Source: Chloroflexota bacterium (lineage in GTDB: Bacteria > Chloroflexota > Limnocylindria > QHBO01). From it: a DNA stretch of 6,303 nt. Below are positions 1-4,901 of the stretch, one piece after another. Location: NCBI GenBank assembly GCA_029865285.1, contig JAOUHE010000100.1, positions 1 to 6,303 on the forward strand, in the 5' to 3' direction. The notes below the pieces were generated by a model. It saw nothing but the letters and a program-made list of their open reading frames with translations, did not search any database and was not told where the DNA came from. Each line of letters starts with the position of its first letter. Position 1 is the first letter of the stretch. Made by a program: the position numbers and the translations under genes.

Positions 1-541
1 TTCCGCCGCCCGCCACCAGCACCGTGCCATCGTTCAGCAGCGTGGCCGTGTGTCCGGCGCGTGCCTGATTCATCTTCCCAGTGAGAGTCCAAGATCCGGT
101 GTCAGAGTCGTACAGCTCGGCGGAGTTCAGCCAGCCGGAACCGTAGCCACCGGCCACCAGCACCTTGCCATCGCGGAGCAGCGTAGCCGTGTGGTTGCCG
201 CGGGCCCCGATCATGCTCCCGGTGGCGGTCCATGACCCGGTGCTGGGGTCATACAACTCGGCGGAGGCCAGCGAGCCGGTCACCAGTATCTTCCCATTGG
301 GCAGGCGCGTTGTTGTGTGTCCCGACCGGCCCACGATCATGTCCCCCGTCGCGGTCCACGCGGGCGCCGTTGGCTCAAGAGGAGTCGAGGACGCCGTTGA
401 CGACGCGTCTGGCGCCGCACTCGCCCCACTGCTGGCGGTTGGTGATGGCGAAGCTCCCGCGCAGCCGCTGGCCGTCAGGACCAGCGCGATGCCCGCAAGC
501 GCACCCGCGAGCCGCTGGGTCGTCCCTCCCCGGTCAATCAC
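1..541 (-). CDS. Kelch-repeat lipoprotein, paralogue A (3' end outside window)
   Basis: The first 180 residues are visible; the rest lies beyond position 1. Translation from GTG 541 gives a lipoprotein signal peptide with lipobox A-S-G-C (Cys27), so the product is probably a lipid-anchored surface protein. A Ser/Ala/Thr/Pro-rich linker follows (about 30-58). Kelch/galactose-oxidase-like repeats then begin, with the pattern W-x-A/L-T-G-x-M ... R-x-x-H-T-x-T-x-L-x-x-G-x-x-L-V-x-G and S-A-E-L-Y-D. Trp residues at 62, 104 and 151 mark three successive repeats, the third cut by the edge. An in-frame TAG sits 12 nt upstream of GTG, and the downstream-facing paralogue uses GTG at the equivalent position, which supports this start. 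The first repeat is a few residues short (I-L-V-T-G-S-L-A-S, without the usual GG loop). Kelch repeats form beta-propeller blades; substrate or ligand is unknown. It is a duplicate of the gene at 672-1874, 130 bp downstream of its stop. Confidence 0.85.
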   Translation of the reverse strand, partial: MIDRGGTTQRLAGALAGIALVLTASGCAGASPSPTASSGASAAPDASSTASSTPLEPTAPAWTATGDMIVGRSGHTTTRLPNGKILVTGSLASAELYDPSTGSWTATGSMIGARGNHTATLLRDGKVLVAGGYGSGWLNSAELYDSDTGSWTLTGKMNQARAGHTATLLNDGTVLVAGGG

Positions 542-599
542 GCGCCCAGCCTACTCCGTGGCACTGCGGCCAGACTACGGGAGAGTCATCGTTTGGATG
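381..599 (-). repeat. Tandem duplication segment, copy A (offset 1333 bp)
   Basis: This segment aligns without gaps to 1714-1932. It has three zones. Positions 381-463 (linker-coding) are identical over 83 bp. Positions 464-541 (signal-peptide-coding) differ at about 16 of 78 positions. Positions 542-599 (upstream non-coding) differ at only three positions, all transitions (559, 577, 594). Similarity stops near 600, which probably marks the duplication junction. Counts were made by eye. Confidence 0.85.
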
Positions 600-671
600 T
601 GGGAGCGTTGCGGTGGCACACCAGAAGGATCTGGATGGCCCGCCGGCCGGTGCAGGGCTACAAGCGGCGGG

Positions 672-1874
672 CTAGGACCCGCTGCCCGGGTTGTACAGCT
701 CGGCGGAGGCCAGCGGGCCCCAGCTGGCGACGGTCCCGCCGTCGCCGCCCGCCACCAGCACCTTGCCATCGAGCAACAGCGTGGCCGTGTGACGGAGGCG
801 GATCCCGTCCATGTTCGCGGTGGCGGACCAGCTTCCGCTGACCGGGTCGTACAGCTCGGCCGAAGCGAGGTCAGGACCGCCCCCGCCGCCGCCGCCCGCC
901 ACCAGCACCTTGCCATCGAGCAGCAGCGTGGCGGTGTGGAAGCCGCGACTCTGGATGATCCCCCCGGTCTCGGTCCACGACCCGCTGCTGGGGTCGTACA
1001 GCTCGGCTGAGGTCGGGCCGGAGCCCTCGCCGCCGTCGCCGCCGCCCACCACCAGCACCGTGCCGTCGCGCAGCAGCGTGGCCGTGTGGCCGCCGCGGAC
1101 CCCGTCCATGTTCCCGGTGGCGGTCCAGGACCCACTGCTGGGGTCATAGAGCTCGGCGGAGGCCAGTTGGGCGCCGCCCGCCACGAGCACCCTGCCATCG
1201 AGCAGCAGCGTAGCGGTGTGCTGTTGGCGGGGACTGACCATGCCCCCGGTGGCAATCCAAGTCCCGCTTTCGGGGTCGTACAGTTCGGCGGAGGCCAGTG
1301 GCCCGATGTCGCCGTACCCACCCGCCACCAACACCTTGCCGCTGGGTAACAGGGTCGCCGTGTGACCGTATCGGACTTCGCTCATGCTTCCCGTTGCCGT
1401 CCATGATCCCGTACGCGGGTCATAGAGCTCGGCTGAAGCCAGCGGACCGGTACCGTCCGCAGGATCGCCGCCTGTCAGGAGCACCCTGCCGTTTGACAGC
1501 AGCGTGGCCGTGTAACCATCGCGGCCCTCGATCATGTCGCCGGTGGCGGTCCAGGACCCGTTGCTGGGGTCGTACAGCTCGGCGGAGGCCCCCTCGTGGC
1601 TGCCGCCGCCCGCCACCAGCACGTTGCCATTCCGCAGCAGCGTGGCCGTGTGACGGTCGCGGGCCTCGATCATGTTCCCGGTGGCGATCCACCCGGGCGC
1701 CGTATTCTCGGCGGGAGTCGAGGACGCCGTTGACGACGCGTCTGGCGCCGCACTCGCCCCACTGCTGGCGGTTGGTGATGGCGAAGCTCCCGCGCACCCA
1801 CTGACCGTCAGCACCAGCACCGTGCCGGCCAGTGCCCTGGCGAACCGCTGGGTCGTCCCTCTCCGGTCAACCAC
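672..1874 (-). CDS. Seven-repeat Kelch lipoprotein, paralogue B
   Basis: This complete gene encodes 400 residues. The signal peptide (about 1-26) ends in lipobox V-S-G-C with Cys27, so export and lipid anchoring are expected. A Ser/Ala/Thr-rich linker covers about 30-58. Seven Kelch/galactose-oxidase-like repeats follow, each starting at a Trp (62, 108, 158, 206, 250, 300, 349) and spaced 44-50 residues. The unit is W-x-A-T-G-x-M, then R-x-x-H-T-A-T-L-L, then D/N-G-x-V-L-V-A-G-G, then A-S-A-E-L-Y-D-P. Seven units suit one closed seven-bladed beta-propeller; the protein ends just after the last A-E-L-Y-N-P, so nothing follows the propeller. GTG 1874 is the start because an in-frame TAG lies 12 nt upstream and paralogue A starts identically; a Shine-Dalgarno is poor (GGAG about 12 nt away). 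Propellers of this type bind ligands or proteins, but no catalytic residues are recognisable. It lies 97 bp downstream of sodX on the same strand; co-transcription is possible but unproven. Confidence 0.9.
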   Translation of the reverse strand: MVDRRGTTQRFARALAGTVLVLTVSGCAGASPSPTASSGASAAPDASSTASSTPAENTAPGWIATGNMIEARDRHTATLLRNGNVLVAGGGSHEGASAELYDPSNGSWTATGDMIEGRDGYTATLLSNGRVLLTGGDPADGTGPLASAELYDPRTGSWTATGSMSEVRYGHTATLLPSGKVLVAGGYGDIGPLASAELYDPESGTWIATGGMVSPRQQHTATLLLDGRVLVAGGAQLASAELYDPSSGSWTATGNMDGVRGGHTATLLRDGTVLVVGGGDGGEGSGPTSAELYDPSSGSWTETGGIIQSRGFHTATLLLDGKVLVAGGGGGGGPDLASAELYDPVSGSWSATANMDGIRLRHTATLLLDGKVLVAGGDGGTVASWGPLASAELYNPGSGS

Positions 1875-1932
1875 GCGCCCAGCCTACTCCGCGGCACTGC
1901 GGCCAGACTGCGGGAGAGTCATCGTTCGGATG
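1714..1932 (-). repeat. Tandem duplication segment, copy B
   Basis: Partner of 381-599 at a constant offset of 1333 bp. Positions 1714-1796 match 381-463 perfectly. Positions 1875-1932 are the non-coding leader of paralogue B and match the leader of paralogue A at 55 of 58 positions. Similarity ends at about 1932, 40 bp short of the sodX stop codon. Confidence 0.85.
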
Positions 1933-1971
1933 CCCGAGCGTGCTCCTGCCTGAAGGCTGAGGACTGTCTAT

Positions 1972-2370
1972 CTAGAGGCGGCCGACGCGCTGCGGCGGCC
2001 AGTAGCGGAGCGCCGCCCGCCATCGAATCTCGGAGAGGGGCACAGCCCCGAACTCGCGCGAATCGGTGCTCTCGTCCGGCGCGTCTCCACGGAGATCGGC
2101 CACGTCACCTGCCTCGCTGACCGCAAAGACCCGCTTGATCAGCTCGCGGCCCGACTCTCGCGGATCCGCGGCCAGGACGACCTCCCCGGCACGGGGTGCC
2201 CGGAGGCTGAACGAGCGGCACTCGACGACCAGTCGATCCCCCGGCAGGAGCGAGGGGGTCATCGAGCTGCCGTGCACCTCGACCACGTCCAGCCAGCGGC
2301 TGGCGGCAACGCCCGCAGCAATCCCCGCCCCGGCACCGAGCACCGCGAGGAGCGGCCGCCGGCGGCTCAT
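1972..2370 (-). CDS. sodX: Nickel-type superoxide dismutase maturation protease (S26 family)
   Basis: This 132-residue protein belongs to the S26 signal-peptidase-like family linked to nickel superoxide dismutase. It is expected to remove the SodN propeptide so that the new N-terminal His and the two hook cysteines can bind nickel. A hydrophobic Ala/Gly-rich segment at about 6-23 looks like a membrane anchor or signal anchor. The catalytic serine motif is G-S-S-M-T-P-S (Ser36), followed by L-L-P-G-D-R-L-V-V. The general-base lysine is in L-I-K-R-V (Lys79). The family box G-D-A-P-D-E-S-T-D-S-R-E-F-G lies at 95-108. Its length is typical of this small subgroup and far shorter than housekeeping LepB. 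It starts at ATG 2370, only 19 bp after the sodN stop and without a strong Shine-Dalgarno, so translation from a sodN-sodX message is likely. Assignment rests on motifs plus the neighbouring substrate gene. Confidence 0.93.
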   Translation of the reverse strand: MSRRRPLLAVLGAGAGIAAGVAASRWLDVVEVHGSSMTPSLLPGDRLVVECRSFSLRAPRAGEVVLAADPRESGRELIKRVFAVSEAGDVADLRGDAPDESTDSREFGAVPLSEIRWRAALRYWPPQRVGRL

Positions 2371-2389
2371 CGCGGGGAACCGAAACGGG

Positions 2390-2821
2390 TCAGGAAGGTC
2401 GCCCGTTCAGGCGTGTCTTGGCCAGGCCGCCGGTTCCCTTCCACATCTCGTCGATGCGGTCGATCAGGCCCAGGAGCTCCTTGGCTGCCTCGAGATCGGT
2501 GCTCTGCTTCACCTTTGATGCAGCCTTCGACGCCTTCCAGCAGACGTCGTGCAGGTCCGGATACTGCTCGACGTGCTCGGGCTTGAAGTAGTCGTGCCAC
2601 ATCACGTCGATGTGATGCTTGGTCTCCTCGGCGCGCGCCTCCTTGACAACGACGCAGCGCTGCCGGAAGAGCTCATCGGTGCTGGCGTGGTACTTCTCGA
2701 TGATCCGGTAGCACGATTCAGCCTCGATGCGCGCCTGCTCGGGGTCGTAGACCCCGCACGGAACGTCGCAGTGGGCGTGGACGCGCCGCGTGGGGCGCAG
2801 GATGGTGCGAAGGCTGAGCAT
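2390..2821 (-). CDS. sodN: Nickel superoxide dismutase precursor
   Basis: This gene encodes a 143-residue Ni-SOD precursor, which converts superoxide to oxygen and hydrogen peroxide. The nickel hook H-C-D-V-P-C-G-V-Y is at 17-25: His1, Cys2 and Cys6 of the mature enzyme supply the nickel ligands, and Tyr9 lines the active site. The family's Glu17 and Arg47, which support His1, are present as Glu33 and Arg63. The conserved block K-H-H-I-D-V-M-W-H-D-Y-F-K-P is at about 68-81. The 16-residue propeptide ends V-H-A, a plausible -3/-1 cleavage site for SodX. The ATG at 2821 is chosen because GAGGAG (2827-2832) precedes it by 5 nt; longer in-frame extensions would run into the upstream gene and lack homology. 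Three extra cysteines (37, 56, 94; mature 21, 40, 78) are unusual, and a short Lys/Arg/Gly-containing tail extends the C-terminus. It is followed 19 bp later by sodX. Confidence 0.97.
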   Translation of the reverse strand: MLSLRTILRPTRRVHAHCDVPCGVYDPEQARIEAESCYRIIEKYHASTDELFRQRCVVVKEARAEETKHHIDVMWHDYFKPEHVEQYPDLHDVCWKASKAASKVKQSTDLEAAKELLGLIDRIDEMWKGTGGLAKTRLNGRPS

Positions 2822-2826
2822 CGGTT

Positions 2827-2832
2827 CTCCTC
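2827..2832 (-). promoter_or_regulatory. Ribosome binding site of sodN
   Basis: On the minus strand GAGGAG ends 5 nt before ATG 2821. This fixes the sodN start and rules out a much longer N-terminal extension that stays open through 3178. The 79-bp gap to the upstream gene also contains TACACT (2863-2868), a possible -10 element, but I see no convincing -35 for it. Confidence 0.75.
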
Positions 2833-2900
2833 TTCCGTCCGTTCGTTTTGGGGCGTGCCCGAAGTGTACCCAGCAGGCCAGCATCGCGAGCGCGGGGGGT

Positions 2901-4286
2901 TCAGGGCGTGGAAGGCGGGCGTTGCTCGTGGAGCACAGCACCCAGGAGGGCGCCGAGCAGGAGCAAGACCAGCCCCACCCAGGCCCCCATCGGCTGCGGG
3001 GAGCTCGGCCCTGGGGCCAGGTTGGTGGCGGGCAGCTCGCTGGAGCAGGCGAGCGCCGACCCACGATGGACGTCGGCCACATTCGCCCCCACCAACGGCG
3101 CCAGGGGATTCGGCCCGAAGACACCGATCGATTGCGGGCCACCAGTTTCGAGGACGTCTCTGGCGACGACCGGGGCATCGAAGTGGAACGTCACGCCCGA
3201 GATGGTCAGGGTGGTCGGACCGGTGCCCTGGAAGTCGCCGCAGATGTCCAACGTGCCTGCAACAGCCGCCTCCTGAGCGAGCGCGGACGCGCAGGCCCAG
3301 GCGATCGACGACGGCGTGGGCTCGGCGAGATTGATCGTCATCAACGCCTGGCCGATCAGGACCGCATCGACGAATACCTGGCCGCCGATAACCTCAAGCT
3401 CTCCACACACGGGGCCTCCGGCCGAGGTCAGGACGCCCGTCTCCACGATGGCGGTATTGACCACGCGAATCAGGAGGCAGACATCGAGGCCGGCGTCCAG
3501 GCTGAAGGAGAGCACGTCCTGAAATGCCTCGTCCACCAGCGTCGCGTCGAGTGCAAACCCGTTGACGGAGACCACGCCTGCGGCCGGGTACGGCTGGCTG
3601 GCCGGGTCGCGGTGAGCGACCGGCGTGCCGTCCACGGGTCCGCAGGCGATAGCCGCCTCGTCCTCGCTCGCTGCTGGCCCGTGGTAGTCGAGGACCATCG
3701 TCGTGAGCGTGCCGTCAGCGGCGAAGCCGAGGTCGAGGCACGCCTCGACGAGATAGGGGATGTCGGCTGCCAGCCCGGTGAGCAGCTTCGAGAGGTCCGC
3801 GTCGGCAGCGATGACGGTCGCCGCCTTGCCATCCAGCACCAGGGTCGTGAACTCGTGGGTCGAGCCTGCCTGCTGGCCCAGGACCGCTCCGCCGCCGATC
3901 GCATCGATGGGGCCGCACTGGGTCGTTGTGCTCGGGACGACCAGGCTGGTGAGCACGCCCCCTCCATCGCCGATCAGGTCCAGGCAGGTCCACGCGTCAG
4001 CCGCCGCCAGTCCCGCGAGCAGCGGATCGACCGTCGCCGCATGGTCGATCGGGAACGTGTGCGGCCCAAAGTCGATCACACCCTCGACGGTGAGTGAGCC
4101 GGGCGTGGCCGGAAGTGGCGCCGCGAAGGCGGAGATTCGTCCACAGATCGTGAAGGAGCCGCCGAGGTGGTCGGCGAGTGGTGGGGCCTTGGGGCCGAGT
4201 TGGGCGTCCGTGACGCCCGCGGCGGGCCCAGCCACGATGGCCACCAGCAGCGCCAGGAACGGGGTGAGCACGCGGCTTCGCCGCAC
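2901..4286 (-). CDS. Secreted, C-terminally anchored protein with five Cys-pair repeats, function unknown
   Basis: I do not recognise this family. From GTG 4286 the protein has 461 residues. It begins M-R-R-S-R followed by a hydrophobic stretch (about 6-22), a signal peptide with likely cleavage near 23-28. The exported region (about 28-425) is rich in Ala, Gly, Leu and Val. It has exactly ten cysteines that alternate between two contexts: C-G at 48, 124, 215, 294 and 349, and A/T/V-C-L/A/S at 101, 183, 270, 332 and 414. Between each pair lies a hydrophobic strand-turn-strand stretch around x-V-x-G. This suggests five tandem units, each perhaps closed by a disulfide. The C-terminus has L-P-A-T-N (418-422), a Pro/Ser linker, a membrane segment (about 433-452) and a short H-E-Q-R tail. 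GTG 4286 is preferred over GTG 4289 because of Shine-Dalgarno spacing. The gene ends 79 bp before sodN on the same strand; a role beside Ni-SOD would be inference only. Confidence 0.85.
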   Translation of the reverse strand: MRRSRVLTPFLALLVAIVAGPAAGVTDAQLGPKAPPLADHLGGSFTICGRISAFAAPLPATPGSLTVEGVIDFGPHTFPIDHAATVDPLLAGLAAADAWTCLDLIGDGGGVLTSLVVPSTTTQCGPIDAIGGGAVLGQQAGSTHEFTTLVLDGKAATVIAADADLSKLLTGLAADIPYLVEACLDLGFAADGTLTTMVLDYHGPAASEDEAAIACGPVDGTPVAHRDPASQPYPAAGVVSVNGFALDATLVDEAFQDVLSFSLDAGLDVCLLIRVVNTAIVETGVLTSAGGPVCGELEVIGGQVFVDAVLIGQALMTINLAEPTPSSIAWACASALAQEAAVAGTLDICGDFQGTGPTTLTISGVTFHFDAPVVARDVLETGGPQSIGVFGPNPLAPLVGANVADVHRGSALACSSELPATNLAPGPSSPQPMGAWVGLVLLLLGALLGAVLHEQRPPSTP

Positions 4287-4292
4287 CACTGT

Positions 4293-4297
4293 CCTCC
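4293..4297 (-). promoter_or_regulatory. Ribosome binding site of the Cys-repeat protein gene
   Basis: GGAGG on the minus strand lies 3 nt before GTG 4289 and 6 nt before GTG 4286. The second spacing is normal and the first is too short, so translation probably starts at 4286. The sequence is part of the 10-bp palindrome TCCGATCGGA (4295-4304). Confidence 0.7.
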
Positions 4298-4299
4298 GA

Positions 4300-4334
4300 T
4301 CGGATTGATTATCCGACGGGGATCAAGCCCCGTC
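4300..4334. promoter_or_regulatory. Two abutting inverted repeats over the promoter, possible operators
   Basis: TCGGAT (4300-4305) is mirrored by ATCCGA (4311-4316) across 5 nt. GACGGGG (4315-4321) is mirrored by CCCCGTC (4328-4334) across 6 nt. The first covers the proposed -10 and the second fills the -35/-10 spacer. This position suits repressor binding. They could alternatively act as RNA hairpins if transcription starts further upstream. No T-tract follows on either strand, so a classical terminator is unlikely. Confidence 0.45.
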
Positions 4335-4336
4335 CA
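4308..4336 (-). promoter_or_regulatory. Sigma-70-type promoter of the Cys-repeat protein gene
   Basis: The minus strand reads TGGACG (4336-4331), a 17-nt spacer, then GATAAT (4313-4308). These match TTGACA at 4 of 6 and TATAAT at 5 of 6 positions. Transcription would begin near 4301, leaving a short leader of about 15 nt that holds just the Shine-Dalgarno. In such GC-rich DNA a near-consensus -10 at the right distance from a gene start is notable, but the call rests on sequence only. Confidence 0.5.
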
Positions 4337-4411
4337 TCCCTACGCCAACTATCTCTTCAGTTGCCGCGGCAGTTCCGTAGCATGACGTTCGTCCCCACGA
4401 AGACTCGCATT

Positions 4412-4416
4412 GGAGG
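4412..4416 (+). promoter_or_regulatory. Ribosome binding site of the DUF1801 gene
   Basis: GGAGG precedes the TTG at 4426 by 9 nt and supports this rare start codon. No better ATG or GTG lies nearby in frame. Confidence 0.7.
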
Positions 4417-4425
4417 AAACCTGCA

Positions 4426-4896
4426 TTGAAGGAGACGAAGAAGCCCGTCACGCGCACCACCGGGAGGGACACGCCGTCGGAGGGATGGACCGACGAAGAG
4501 CGGGCCGCCATGAAGGAGCACGGCCGGGAGCTGAAGGCGGCCGCGCGCTCGTCCAAGGACAGGGCGGATGGGGAGAGCGACGTACTCGGGAAGATCGCCG
4601 AGATGCCGGAACCGGATCGGGCCATGGCCGAGCGGCTGCACGCGATCATCAAGGCCGGCGCGCCATCCCTCTCGCCGAGAACCTGGTACGGGATGCCTGC
4701 CTATGCCAAGGACGGCAAGGTCGTCTGCTTCTTCCAGAGCGCTCAGAAGTTCAAGACGAGGTATGGAACGTTCGGCTTCAGCGACGCGGCGAACCTCGAC
4801 GAAGGCGCCATGTGGCCGACCGCCTTCGCGCTGAAGGAGTTGACCGCTGCGGACGAGGCAAGGATCGGCGAGCTGGTGAAGAGAGCGGTGAGCTGA
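4426..4896 (+). CDS. DUF1801 (YdhG-like) family protein
   Basis: This gene encodes a 156-residue cytoplasmic protein. Residues about 55-154 match the DUF1801 fold as found in actinobacterial and chloroflexal proteins. Hallmarks are M-P-E-P-D-R-A-M-A-E-R (60-70), S-P-R-T-W-Y-G-M-P-A-Y-A (83-94), C-F-F-Q-S-A-Q-K-F-K (101-110), F-G-F-S-D (116-120) and L-D-E-G-A-M-W-P-T (124-132). The N-terminal 45 residues are charged and probably helical, with G-W-T-D-E-E-R-A-A-M-K, a common extension in this subgroup. There is no signal peptide or membrane segment. DUF1801 relatives have been tied to intracellular iron handling (the frataxin-like YdhG group), but the biochemical role of this subgroup is not established. 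It starts at TTG 4426 behind GGAGG. It is the only plus-strand gene here, divergent from the Cys-repeat gene and convergent with the anti-sigma gene, whose stop lies just 5 bp away. Confidence 0.92.
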   Translation: MKETKKPVTRTTGRDTPSEGWTDEERAAMKEHGRELKAAARSSKDRADGESDVLGKIAEMPEPDRAMAERLHAIIKAGAPSLSPRTWYGMPAYAKDGKVVCFFQSAQKFKTRYGTFGFSDAANLDEGAMWPTAFALKELTAADEARIGELVKRAVS

Positions 4897-4901
4897 GAGC
4901 G

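Noticed and set aside
621..634. Inverted repeat CCAGA-N4-TCTGG after the paralogue B stop as a terminator
   Set aside because: The stem has only 5 bp and no T-tract follows on the minus strand.
165..1349. Plus-strand open frames with repeating R-H-Q-H-L-A-I and V-V-Q-L-G motifs
   Set aside because: They are antisense translations of the Kelch repeats. The periodicity comes from the minus-strand genes, whose lipobox, blade pattern and starts are coherent.
672..1874. Regular repeats of about 150 bp suggesting a CRISPR or satellite array
   Set aside because: The repeats are in frame, diverged and encode Kelch blades. There are no unique spacers.
1946..1964. Short hairpin around GCCTTCAGGC between sodX and the Kelch gene as a terminator
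   Set aside because: Only 3-4 bp can pair, the loop is tiny and there is no T-tract.
2851..2891. Promoter with TACACT upstream of sodN
   Set aside because: The -10 is plausible but no hexamer at 16-18 nt matches a -35, so I did not list it as a feature.
2822..3178. N-terminal extension of sodN to 262 residues
   Set aside because: The extension overlaps the upstream gene and looks like frame-shifted coding sequence. A strong ribosome site precedes ATG 2821 and known Ni-SOD precursors are short.
2790..4097. A 435-residue open frame on plus
   Set aside because: It is antisense to the Cys-repeat gene, is rich in Arg/Gly/Asp, has no recognisable domain, no ribosome binding site was found for it, and it overlaps the sodN start. 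High GC keeps such frames open by chance.
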